Source: Draconibacterium orientale
Lineage (GTDB): Bacteria; Bacteroidota; Bacteroidia; Bacteroidales; JAADGE01
Assembly (NCBI GenBank): GCA_022729995.1
Contig: DZBS01000015.1
Location: forward strand, 1-40,820
Direction of reading: 5' to 3'
Length of the DNA: 40,820 nt
Shown here piece after piece: positions 26,999-35,047 of the stretch. The first letter of the stretch is position 1. The number at the start of each line of letters is the position of its first letter. Below the pieces are notes generated by a model that was not told the origin of the DNA, made no database searches, and was given only the letters and a program-made list of their open reading frames with translations. Made by a program: the position numbers and the translations under genes.

Positions 26999-28507
26999 AT
27001 GAACGGAACATTAATGCAATATTTCCATTGGTATTCGCCTGCCGACAAATTATTATGGAAAAGAGTTAAAGAAAATGCGAAGAAACTTTCTGATGCAGGA
27101 ATTACTGCACTTTGGTTACCGCCTTGTTTCAAAGCAAATTCCGGAGCAAATGATGTCGGTTACGGAGTTTATGACTTATATGATTTAGGAGAATTCGACC
27201 AAAAAGGTTCAATTCCTACAAAATACGGAACAAAAAACGAGTATTTGGAAGCAGTTCAAGAAGCACACAAATACGGAATTCAAATTTATGCCGATATTGT
27301 TCTAAACCACAAAGCCGGAGCCGAAGATATCGAACGTGTTGAAGCAAGAAGAGTATATTTCGATAACAGAAATGTAGAATACGGCGAACCTGTATTTATT
27401 GACGCTTGGACATCTTTTAAATTTCCGGGAAGAAACGGAAAATATTCAAAATTTCAGTGGTTTTGGAAACATTTCGACGGTGTAGATTGGGACGAAAATG
27501 CTAAAGAAAAAGCAATTTTCAAACTTATAGGAAGAGATTCGCAATGGGAAGAAATTCTTGACCCTGAACTTGGAAATTACGATTATTTAATGTTTGCCGA
27601 TATAGATTTTAACGACAAAGATGTAAACGCTGAACTACGAACTTGGGGAAAATGGTTTGTTGAATTTACCGGAATTGACGGTTTTAGATTAGATGCAATA
27701 AAACATATAAAATTCGATTTCTTCAAACATTGGCTAAACGACGTTAGACATTCCACACAAAAAGAACTTTTTACAGTTGGCGAATACTGGAATTATAATC
27801 TCAATATTTTACTTTTATATCTTGAAAAATCAGATTATAAAATGTCATTATTCGACGCACCTCTACATTTAAATTTTCATCAGGCCTCAAAAAGCGGAAA
27901 CGAATATGATTTACGAAAAATTTTTGATAATACATTAGTCAAATCACAGCCGCTTTTTGCAGTTACTTTAGTCGAAAATCACGACACACAACCGCTTCAA
28001 TCACTTGAAAGTCCGGTGGAATATTGGTTTAAACCGCTGGCTTACGCTTTAATTTTATTGAGAAACACAGGTTATCCGTGTATATTTTTTCCTGATTTTT
28101 ACGGTGCAAAATATCGCGACAAAGGAAAAGACGGAAACGAATATGACATTGATATAGCACCTGTAGAAAAACTCGAATTATTACTCAAAGCCAGAAAAAA
28201 TTTTGCTTACGGAACTCAACACAATTATTTGGATCATCCGAATGTAATAGGTTGGACAAGAGAAGGCGAAACAAACATCGAAAATTCCGGAATTGCAGTA
28301 TTAATGAGCAACGGCGATGAAGGCTGGAAATGGATGTATATTGGTAAACAACACGCCGGTAAAACATTCTATGATTTAACTGGAAACTATTCCGAAACAA
28401 CGATTATTAACGATGACGGTTGGGGACAATTTAAAACAAAATCACGTTCTGTTTCGGTTTGGGCAAACAAAATCAATAAAGTAAATAAAGGTATTAAAGA
28501 AGAATAA
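26999..28507 (+). CDS. Cytosolic alpha-amylase (GH13, subfamily 5 type)
   Basis: 502 residues and no signal peptide, so it acts in the cytoplasm on stored or imported alpha-glucans. The start L-M-Q-Y-F-H-W-Y and conserved regions D-I-V-L-N-H, G-F-R-L-D232-A-I-K-H, T-V-G-E262-Y-W and V-E-N-H-D329-T-Q give the three catalytic acids. The closest well-known relative is E. coli cytoplasmic AmyA. Together with malQ at 14416 it points to glycogen or maltodextrin turnover. Confidence 0.95.
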   Translation: MNGTLMQYFHWYSPADKLLWKRVKENAKKLSDAGITALWLPPCFKANSGANDVGYGVYDLYDLGEFDQKGSIPTKYGTKNEYLEAVQEAHKYGIQIYADIVLNHKAGAEDIERVEARRVYFDNRNVEYGEPVFIDAWTSFKFPGRNGKYSKFQWFWKHFDGVDWDENAKEKAIFKLIGRDSQWEEILDPELGNYDYLMFADIDFNDKDVNAELRTWGKWFVEFTGIDGFRLDAIKHIKFDFFKHWLNDVRHSTQKELFTVGEYWNYNLNILLLYLEKSDYKMSLFDAPLHLNFHQASKSGNEYDLRKIFDNTLVKSQPLFAVTLVENHDTQPLQSLESPVEYWFKPLAYALILLRNTGYPCIFFPDFYGAKYRDKGKDGNEYDIDIAPVEKLELLLKARKNFAYGTQHNYLDHPNVIGWTREGETNIENSGIAVLMSNGDEGWKWMYIGKQHAGKTFYDLTGNYSETTIINDDGWGQFKTKSRSVSVWANKINKVNKGIKEE

Positions 28508-28557
28508 AATAAATTTCAATTTATTCTGTTATTTAGTATATCTAAAAATATGAATAA

Positions 28558-29025
28558 ATGAAGAAGATTTCAATTTCAATTTTAAGTTCGGTAATAATAA
28601 TTACATTTTTTATGCTTGCAGTTTCATGCGAAAAAGAAGATGGAAACGAAACAAATATTAGCAGTTATGATGCAACAGAAAGTCATAATACAGGTGAAGT
28701 TTGTATGCAATGCCATATTAGCGGCGGCGACGGCGAAGGCTGGTTCACGGCGGCAGGAAGTATTTATAATTTACAGTCGACAATATTTCCAAATGCAACC
28801 GTAAGATTTTATACCGGCCAAGACGGAACCGGAACACTTGTGAAAACAATAGAAGCCGATGCAAACGGTAATTTTTATACAACCGAAGATATAAATTTTG
28901 GAAGCGGATTATACGTTGTAATTGAAGGAACTTCAGGAGTTTTTACAAAAATGAACTCGATTCTCACAACCGGAAATTGCAACAATTGTCACGGAAATTC
29001 TGTTGATAATATTTGGGTTGAATAA
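28558..29025 (+). CDS. Lipoprotein with two CxxCH haem motifs
   Basis: 155 residues. Lipobox A-V-S-C24 follows a hydrophobic signal. Two c-type haem motifs lie near the ends of the mature part: C49-M-Q-C52-H53 and C141-N-N-C144-H145. Between them is a ~80-residue beta-rich region with N-A-T-V-R-F-Y and G-L-Y-V-V-I-E-G strands, like a carboxypeptidase-regulatory or transthyretin-like fold. It may carry electrons at the cell surface or in the periplasm. It ends in a strong terminator and stands alone. Confidence 0.85.
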   Translation: MKKISISILSSVIIITFFMLAVSCEKEDGNETNISSYDATESHNTGEVCMQCHISGGDGEGWFTAAGSIYNLQSTIFPNATVRFYTGQDGTGTLVKTIEADANGNFYTTEDINFGSGLYVVIEGTSGVFTKMNSILTTGNCNNCHGNSVDNIWVE

Positions 29026-29082
29026 AAAATAATTATCATTTCTAATTATATAAAAACTAAATAAATACATAAAAATATTACT

Positions 29083-29122
29083 AAAAGTAACAGAAAAATA
29101 AAAGATTCTGTTACTTTTTTTT
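29083..29122 (+). terminator. Intrinsic terminator after the haem lipoprotein
   Basis: AAAAGTAACAGA (29083-29094) pairs with TCTGTTACTTTT (29107-29118): a 12-bp stem, 12-nt loop and a T-run. Confidence 0.93.
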
Positions 29123-29207
29123 ATTCAATTTTTCAAATAAAAATATTTTTAAAAGTAAATTTTTCCAAACATTTTTTAAATTGTTAATTCAATTTTATAT
29201 ATTTGTT

Positions 29208-29215
29208 GGTTAAGA
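29208..29215 (+). promoter_or_regulatory. Bacteroidota-type -7 element (TATATTTG)
   Basis: TATATTTG matches TAnnTTTG, 21 bp before the start codon at 29237. An upstream TTG at 29181 is slightly too distant (24 nt) for an ideal -33. Confidence 0.5.
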
Positions 29216-29236
29216 CAAAAAACTAATTGTTAACAA

Positions 29237-31552
29237 ATGAAAATCAGAGGTAAAATATTCATTTCGGTAATGACAACAGCATTACTTTTTTTCTTATCAG
29301 TATTTATTTACCTCGGTTGGAATTACAGGAAAAACTCAATTAACGAAGCATTCAGGCTTGCCGACTCATTTGCTCAACAATCTGCATTAAAATCAAAATC
29401 AATTCTTGATAATGATATTTCTTCTGTTAGAACTCTTGCCAATATTTTTCAAGAATTTATAAAAACCGAAAAAAGCACTGTAACAGGTAAATATCCGTTA
29501 ATGCAAAAAACTGTTTTGCAATCAAACCAAAGATTTTTATCTGTTTGGGCATCGTGGGAATTTTCTGCAATTGACAAAAATTATGTTAAAACTTTTGGTC
29601 GACAAAGGGTAATAATGCTTAAAGAACGATCCGGAAAAATAATTGAAACCGTTGATACTCTTAATATGAACGGTGATGACCTAAAAAGTTTGTATTATAA
29701 AATAAAAATAAATAAAGGAAATGAATTTGCATTAAATCCATATTATTTCAAATATAAATCAACCGATTTAAAAGATTCAATTCTTGAAACAAGCTTGGTA
29801 GTTAAGATTTTCACCGAAAACAAACTTGCAGCTTTAATAGCTGTTGACGTTGCCTTACCCGAATTACAAAACATAACAAATACAGAACTTCCTTTCGACA
29901 GCAGTTCTATATTTTTAGTAGCAAACAACGGAACTTTTATTTCTCATCAGAAACAAGAATTCACAGGAATGTATATAGATTCATTTTTCAACTATAATCA
30001 TTCCGAAATAGATATTGCCGAAAATATTAAAACCGGAAAAAATTTCTCGTTTAAAAACCTTGATGAAGACGGAGAAATTATCGGTTACACTACTTTTGCA
30101 CCGATAATTATTGGTAATTCCAAAGAACCTTGGGTATTGGGAATAACTGTTCCTATTGAATCTATTACAAAAAATGCTGTTAAAAATTTTATTAACACAT
30201 TACTCGTCGGTCTTTTAGGTTTTTTATTACTAACTGTTGTTATATTTTTTATTTCGGCAAATATTATTCGTCCGCTAAACCATTCGATAAATATTCTTCA
30301 CGAACTGGAAACGGGAAATATCAATATAAAACATACTTTGCCCGAACAAAGAAGCGACGAAATGGGAATGATGGCAGAATCATTATCAAAACTAATAAAA
30401 TCGCTTAATAACACTGCCGATTTTGCAGTAAAAATAGGAACCGGAAATTTAAACGCCGAATATGAACCGTCAGGCGATACCGACATTCTGGGAAATGCAC
30501 TTTTAGAAATGAGAAACAATTTGCTGAAAGCTGAATACGACCGAAAAGACCGAATAATTGAAAATGAAAAAATTTCATGGACACAAAACGGAATTTCAAT
30601 GTTTGGTGAAATTCTTCAACAACATGTTGACAATCTTGATTTACTTTCAGACAGTATTACAAAAAATCTTGTTCATTATATTAAAGCATCTCAAGGCGGA
30701 TTATTTATCTATAACTCGGCAAATAAAAAACTTGAGCTTCGTTCGGCTTATGCCTACGATAAAAAGAAAAAACTACAAAGTTCGTTTGAAATAGGCGAAG
30801 GATTAGTAGGCAGATGCGCCAAAGAACAAAAATCAATTTTTATGACTGATATTCCTGAAGGATATACATTTATAAGTTCGGGATTAGGTGAAGAAAATCC
30901 GAAAGTTTTGATTCTTATTCCTCTTCTTCACGAAAATACGGTTGCAGGAGTTGTAGAATTGGCTTCGTTTAACCCTATAGAAAAATATAAAATTGAATTT
31001 GTTGAAACAATCGGACAAAGAATTGCCACAACATTCAATAATTTAAGAATTTCCGATGAAACAAACGATCTTATAAAAGATTTTCACGAACAATCCTACG
31101 AATTAGATAAATTAAAAGAAAGAGCAGACAAACTTATACTTGCAAATATTACTGCTGAAAGAACCGTTTCGGAAGTTAAAAACGAATATAAAAACATTAA
31201 CGAAGCTCTTGGTTTTATTGCTACAATTTTCTATTACGACACTGACGGAAATCTTCTTGAAATGAATAGAAAAGCTGAATATATTTTTGGGAAAACAGAT
31301 AGTTTAATAGGAAAAAGTCAATCGGAAATTTTCCCCGAATTAAAAGATAACAATAAATGGTACAGCCTTTTCTGGAACGATTTAAAAAACGGAAAACACA
31401 GAAAAAAAGAATTTCACTACGTTTCTAAAAATCAAGACATTTGGCTTGCCGAAACTTACTATCCTATTTTGGATTCAGACGGAAAAATTGACAAAATTAT
31501 TTGTATGGGAATTGACATTACAAAACAAAAAATTCTTGAACAGAAAATATAA
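29237..31552 (+). CDS. Membrane sensor: dCache-HAMP-GAF-PAS, no output domain
   Basis: 771 residues. TM1 (~8-28), a ~285-residue external dCache-like domain (W-A-S-W-E-F and similar segments near 100), TM2 (~318-342), HAMP (~343-400) and a second HAMP-like segment, a GAF domain (~458-608) and one PAS (~655-768). The chain ends three residues after the typical PAS D-I-T-K-Q-K-I-L-E. The GAF is a close paralogue of those at 2877 and 5572 (A-S-Q-G-G-L-F-I, I-G-E-G-L-V-G). No kinase, cyclase or phosphatase domain follows, so it probably signals through another protein. Confidence 0.9.
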   Translation: MKIRGKIFISVMTTALLFFLSVFIYLGWNYRKNSINEAFRLADSFAQQSALKSKSILDNDISSVRTLANIFQEFIKTEKSTVTGKYPLMQKTVLQSNQRFLSVWASWEFSAIDKNYVKTFGRQRVIMLKERSGKIIETVDTLNMNGDDLKSLYYKIKINKGNEFALNPYYFKYKSTDLKDSILETSLVVKIFTENKLAALIAVDVALPELQNITNTELPFDSSSIFLVANNGTFISHQKQEFTGMYIDSFFNYNHSEIDIAENIKTGKNFSFKNLDEDGEIIGYTTFAPIIIGNSKEPWVLGITVPIESITKNAVKNFINTLLVGLLGFLLLTVVIFFISANIIRPLNHSINILHELETGNINIKHTLPEQRSDEMGMMAESLSKLIKSLNNTADFAVKIGTGNLNAEYEPSGDTDILGNALLEMRNNLLKAEYDRKDRIIENEKISWTQNGISMFGEILQQHVDNLDLLSDSITKNLVHYIKASQGGLFIYNSANKKLELRSAYAYDKKKKLQSSFEIGEGLVGRCAKEQKSIFMTDIPEGYTFISSGLGEENPKVLILIPLLHENTVAGVVELASFNPIEKYKIEFVETIGQRIATTFNNLRISDETNDLIKDFHEQSYELDKLKERADKLILANITAERTVSEVKNEYKNINEALGFIATIFYYDTDGNLLEMNRKAEYIFGKTDSLIGKSQSEIFPELKDNNKWYSLFWNDLKNGKHRKKEFHYVSKNQDIWLAETYYPILDSDGKIDKIICMGIDITKQKILEQKI

Positions 31553-31587
31553 CAATTATTTTTCTCGTTTGTAAATTAAAAAATATT

Positions 31588-33021
31588 ATGCAAAAATTCA
31601 TTCTCGCATTATTATTTGTTTCAATTAATTTTTATTCGTATTCTCAAAAAGTAAATATAAAAGGAAATGCCCTTTCATATTCGGGTGAAACCATTGAAAT
31701 ATATACATTTTCGGATTATGTTGTAAAAAACAAAACCGTTATTGCAAAATCGCTTGTTGACACAAAAGGAAATTTCAATTTCAATATAAACACAAAACAA
31801 ACAATTCAAATATTTATTGATTTAAACGTTTTTAAAGGAATATTTTTTATTGAACCCGGAAAAAACTACGAAATAATTCTACCTCAAAAAACTCTCAAAG
31901 ACGAAGAAGATTCTCAAAATCCTTATTTTGAACAAATAGAATTTTACATTTCGCAAATTTCTTCGGATAAAAAGGAATTAAACAATTTGATTATAAATTT
32001 TGATACACTCTACAACAAAGTTTACAATAACACTGTGTACTATACAAAAATTAAACAAACTTATGATTTGGAAAAAATGATTTCAAAATTGGAAAAACAA
32101 ATTCCAAACTCCGACAACAGTTTTTTCAACTATTATAAAAAATACAAATTAATAACTTTAAGAAGCATTTTTTATAATACAAACCCTACAAAAATAATTA
32201 ACGAAAACTTCACCAATAAACCAATTTTGTATTCAAATCCGGCTTATAACGAAACAATAGACATAGCACTTTCAAAATTAATTATCGAAACAATTAACGA
32301 CTCCGCCACATTCAAAAACGAAAAAAATGATTGGCTAACACTTAATAAATCAGTTGAAAAATCGGCAGAAATATTTGCCGATACAAAACTTAGAGAATAT
32401 TTAATTCTTAAAAATTTATATACTAATTTTTACAGTCACAAAGAAAATCAGAAAAACATAATTGTATTATTATATTCGTGTTTGGCACAATCAAGCATTG
32501 AAATTCACAAACAAATTGCCGAAAATTTTATAAATAAAGCAGGAAATTTAATTATAAATGAACAAGTTCCAAATTTCAATTTAAAAAATAAAGACAATCA
32601 AAATTTGAGTTTAAAAGATTTTTCGGGGAAATTTATTTATTTGAGTTTTTCAAATAAAAGCAGTTATTCGGCTCAAAGAGATGTGGAAGCATTAAAAATT
32701 CTTAATTCAAAAAAAATAGATAGACTTGAAATTGTAACAATTTGGGTTGACAAAGATTTTGAGAGTATGAATAATTACACAACCGAACATAATTATGAAT
32801 GGACATTCCTTTTTTGTGCCGAAAATTCGGAACTTTTAAGTCAATATAAAATAGTAAGTTTTCCTACATATTTCATTATAAATCCGGAAGGAAAATTAGT
32901 GATGATGCCGGCTCCCTCTCCGTCGGAAGATTTTGAACCGGCATTTTCACAGCAATATGAGATTTGGAATAGAAACGAAATGCGAAAAAAGAAAGAATCC
33001 AAAAGTTTTATTCCAAATTAA
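31588..33021 (+). CDS. Exported thioredoxin-fold protein lacking CxxC
   Basis: 477 residues with a signal peptide (~1-19, ending S-Y-S-Q). N-terminal ~25-110 is beta-rich, like the DUF4369-type domain often fused to TlpA proteins; the middle is helical; ~320-450 is a TlpA/AhpC-like thioredoxin fold. The cis-Pro loop is kept (V-S-F-P-T-Y-F-I-I-N-P-E-G). The active-site CxxC is replaced by S359-Y-S-A362, so it cannot be a disulfide oxidoreductase. A structural or ligand-binding role is likely. It follows the sensor gene by 35 bp and may share its transcript. Confidence 0.88.
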   Translation: MQKFILALLFVSINFYSYSQKVNIKGNALSYSGETIEIYTFSDYVVKNKTVIAKSLVDTKGNFNFNINTKQTIQIFIDLNVFKGIFFIEPGKNYEIILPQKTLKDEEDSQNPYFEQIEFYISQISSDKKELNNLIINFDTLYNKVYNNTVYYTKIKQTYDLEKMISKLEKQIPNSDNSFFNYYKKYKLITLRSIFYNTNPTKIINENFTNKPILYSNPAYNETIDIALSKLIIETINDSATFKNEKNDWLTLNKSVEKSAEIFADTKLREYLILKNLYTNFYSHKENQKNIIVLLYSCLAQSSIEIHKQIAENFINKAGNLIINEQVPNFNLKNKDNQNLSLKDFSGKFIYLSFSNKSSYSAQRDVEALKILNSKKIDRLEIVTIWVDKDFESMNNYTTEHNYEWTFLFCAENSELLSQYKIVSFPTYFIINPEGKLVMMPAPSPSEDFEPAFSQQYEIWNRNEMRKKKESKSFIPN

Positions 33022-33128
33022 ATTTATCATAATTCAAATAATTATTCCAAATCGAATCTGTTCTTTTCGGGAATTACTCAAATGAAAAGTTCGGGAAAAC
33101 ACTTTGTATATGCAGAAATTAAAAAGAT

Positions 33129-33160
33129 AAAAAAAAGCCCTTAATATATTAATTTTAGGG
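33129..33160 (-). terminator. Intrinsic terminator of the toxin-like operon
   Basis: On the minus strand CCCT...AGGGC forms an AT-rich, imperfect stem (33160-33137) followed directly by eight T. It starts at the base next to the toxin stop codon. Confidence 0.7.
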
Positions 33161-33514
33161 TTAATTGTTCAATACTATTTTGTTGAATGCTTTCAATAAA
33201 TTTTTTAATTCTTTCAATTTCAGTTTAGATTTTCCGAAACTATCCGAAACATCTTTGACATGTATTGTGTGAACTAAATGTAATCTCACTTGTGAATTTT
33301 CTTTATTATTGATTGGAACTGTCAACATTGACTTTTCTATATTAAAAGAAAACTGGTCTTTTCTACCGTTTGAGGTCAACATTAAACAAATAATAAAATT
33401 TTCATTTTTTTGTGTTTCTATATCCGAAATTACGATACAAGGGTGTTCTTTTTTTCCTTGTCCCGGAATATCAAAATCGGCAAACACTATTGCGCCTTGG
33501 TCAAAGAGGTTCAT
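33161..33514 (-). CDS. PemK/MazF-family toxin-like protein
   Basis: 117 residues, the usual length of PemK/MazF endoribonucleases. The N-terminus has G-A-I-V-F-A-D-F and H-P-C-I-V-I-S, like the family's G-x-I-V-x-V-x-F and H-R-P-x-V-V-I-S strands; the catalytic-loop Arg is replaced (E-H-P-C), so activity is uncertain. A central L-M-L-T-S-N-G and later S-Q-V-R-L strand also fit. The upstream gene overlaps it in TAATG, so the two are translated together. Confidence 0.8.
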   Translation of the reverse strand: MNLFDQGAIVFADFDIPGQGKKEHPCIVISDIETQKNENFIICLMLTSNGRKDQFSFNIEKSMLTVPINNKENSQVRLHLVHTIHVKDVSDSFGKSKLKLKELKNLLKAFNKIVLNN

Positions 33515-34023
33515 TAAACAACAGCTTTTCTATTAGACTTTATCATATTATATAAAACTTCATCGGAAACATCCGGAATTGTAATTGATTCTTTTGTTGT
33601 TTTCGATATAAGTTCCTCTTCGAATTCAATATAAAACTCAAAGTTTTTTCTGAGAGTAACTTGATAAACCTTATTAAGAATAAAAGCTCCTTTTCTTTGT
33701 TTTAATTTTACAAGAATTTCTCTGTTTTGATTATTTATAGTTTGAAGCTTCTCAATATTCGCTTGAATATTTTCATTGCCGGAATCGATTATTTTTTTTA
33801 TTAACGAATCCATTCCAAAATATAAAACTTTTGTAGCTATTATAAGAAATATATAAACTAAAGGAATTACCAATAAATACGCAATAGGAATCAAAATAAA
33901 TAAAATACCTATCAACCCAAAAATGTTTTTTATGAAGTTTTTTATTCTCACAAAAAAGGGAATTGAGAGAGTAATTCTATCATTTAACCAAAAAACGTTA
34001 TTTGCAGACAATGTTGCTTGCAT
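33514..34023 (-). CDS. Membrane protein coupled to PemK/MazF-like toxin (possible antitoxin)
   Basis: 169 residues. A hydrophobic region of two helices (~32-52 and ~54-75) is followed by a coiled-coil stretch (~80-115) and a soluble C-terminal part ending S-I-T-I-P-D-V-S-D-E-V-L-Y-N-M-I-K. Its place, directly upstream and translationally coupled to the toxin gene, is where the antitoxin of a PemIK/MazEF pair is normally found. It lacks any recognisable AbrB, Phd or RHH DNA-binding domain. It may be a membrane-anchored antitoxin or an unrelated partner; this is inference. Confidence 0.8.
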   Translation of the reverse strand: MQATLSANNVFWLNDRITLSIPFFVRIKNFIKNIFGLIGILFILIPIAYLLVIPLVYIFLIIATKVLYFGMDSLIKKIIDSGNENIQANIEKLQTINNQNREILVKLKQRKGAFILNKVYQVTLRKNFEFYIEFEEELISKTTKESITIPDVSDEVLYNMIKSNRKAVV

Positions 34024-34046
34024 GATTGATAGTTTAATTTCGTGTT

Positions 34047-34054
34047 CAAATATA
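34047..34054 (-). promoter_or_regulatory. Bacteroidota-type -7 element for the toxin-like operon
   Basis: On the minus strand TATATTTG lies 23 bp upstream of the ATG at 34023. A minus-strand TTTTG at 34083-34079 is 24 nt further up, slightly too far for an ideal -33. Confidence 0.45.
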
Positions 34055-34130
34055 TATACAATATACGAAATTTCTAAACAAAATGTTGTAAAAAAAGTTA
34101 ATCACTTATTTTATTGCTATAATAAATGTA

Positions 34131-34313
34131 GTGAAAAACAAGTTTTTAAATATTGATAACCAAAAATTAACGTTTCCTTATAAATTTACAAGTCAACCAT
34201 CTTTAACAGGAAAACTTCTTTGGTTTAAACAAGAAACTAACCATTTACCTATTATAGACGACAGAGACTTATTAAAAATTATTAAAGAAACGTTTAAAAA
34301 ATTTACGAGTTAA
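34131..34313 (+). CDS. Possible small protein or gene remnant
   Basis: 60 codons from a GTG start. The region 34024-34348 has no other gene. The peptide contains a plausible soluble segment (L-L-W-F-K-Q, D-D-R-D-L-L-K-I-I-K-E-T-F) but no recognisable domain. It may be the end of a decayed gene. Weak support. Confidence 0.3.
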   Translation: MKNKFLNIDNQKLTFPYKFTSQPSLTGKLLWFKQETNHLPIIDDRDLLKIIKETFKKFTS

Positions 34314-34348
34314 TGAAAAATTCCAAAACTATACTAATCCCTAAAACT

Positions 34349-34822
34349 TTATTTCTTACTAAAATCGAAATAAAAACCTGCCTCAACAGTCGGCACAAGC
34401 CAAAGTTTTTGTGTAACATCCATTGCTTGGTATCCAAGCATAATATTCACTTTTGGATATTTTCCTATTTCCATTCCAAAACCTGCTCCAACATTGTAAA
34501 TAAATTTATCGTTTAGGCTTAAACCGTCCCACAAAACATGGTTTCCCAAATACATAAATGAACGAATAAATCTTCCGTTTGAAACGCTTTTTAAACCGGT
34601 AACACCAATGCTTATGTATTGCACATAATCTGTTTTTACGGGCAATGTTGTAAACTGAATTCCAATTCCGGACTGAGTCCAATGTCTGTATGAAATTCCC
34701 ATTCCTGTAGTGAAACCGGCATTAACGCCAATTTCATCGGAAAAAGTGTATTGTTGTTCTTCTTGCGCAAAAAGAGGAAAGAAAAACAAAAGAATAACCA
34801 AAAATAAAAGTATTTTTTTCAT
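34349..34822 (-). CDS. Small outer-membrane-like beta protein
   Basis: 157 residues from the ATG at 34822 (a TTG at 34858 is in frame but gives a worse signal peptide). A strong signal peptide ends at L-F-A-Q. The mature part alternates short strands rich in Gly and aromatics (G-V-N-A-G-F-T-T-G-M-G-I-S-Y, N-V-G-A-G-F-G-M-E-I) and ends in A-G-F-Y-F-D-F, like a small beta-barrel or a fragment of an OmpA-type barrel. Function unknown. Confidence 0.8.
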   Translation of the reverse strand: MKKILLFLVILLFFFPLFAQEEQQYTFSDEIGVNAGFTTGMGISYRHWTQSGIGIQFTTLPVKTDYVQYISIGVTGLKSVSNGRFIRSFMYLGNHVLWDGLSLNDKFIYNVGAGFGMEIGKYPKVNIMLGYQAMDVTQKLWLVPTVEAGFYFDFSKK

Positions 34823-35003
34823 AGGATTTAAGGGTTTTGTTGTATAAAAAATATTCAATAAATTAAATAAAAATTAAAATATAAAATGATTAAAAATAAA
34901 TATTTGTCCACATTTTGTTACAAAACGTAGAATTAAAAGGAATATTTTAAATTTTAAAACATTCCTGTAAAAATAACAAAATATTTTGTTTGTATTTTTT
35001 TAC

Positions 35004-35011
35004 TAAATTTG
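35004..35011 (+). promoter_or_regulatory. Bacteroidota-type -7 element (TAAATTTG)
   Basis: TAAATTTG matches TAnnTTTG, 36 bp before the start at 35048. Upstream TTTG boxes at 34985 and 34989 are closer than ideal (15 and 11 nt). Confidence 0.5.
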
Positions 35012-35047
35012 CCGTCCGAATAATTAAATAAATCATAATAAAAAAAC

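Noticed and set aside
33309-33536. Plus-strand frame opposite the toxin-like gene
   Set aside because: The minus-strand gene matches PemK/MazF motifs and is coupled to its neighbour; the plus frame has no recognisable features.
34313-34516. Plus-strand frame of 67 codons opposite the outer-membrane-like gene
   Set aside because: It overlaps the 3' half of a gene with a clear signal peptide and barrel pattern; its composition looks like an antisense artefact.
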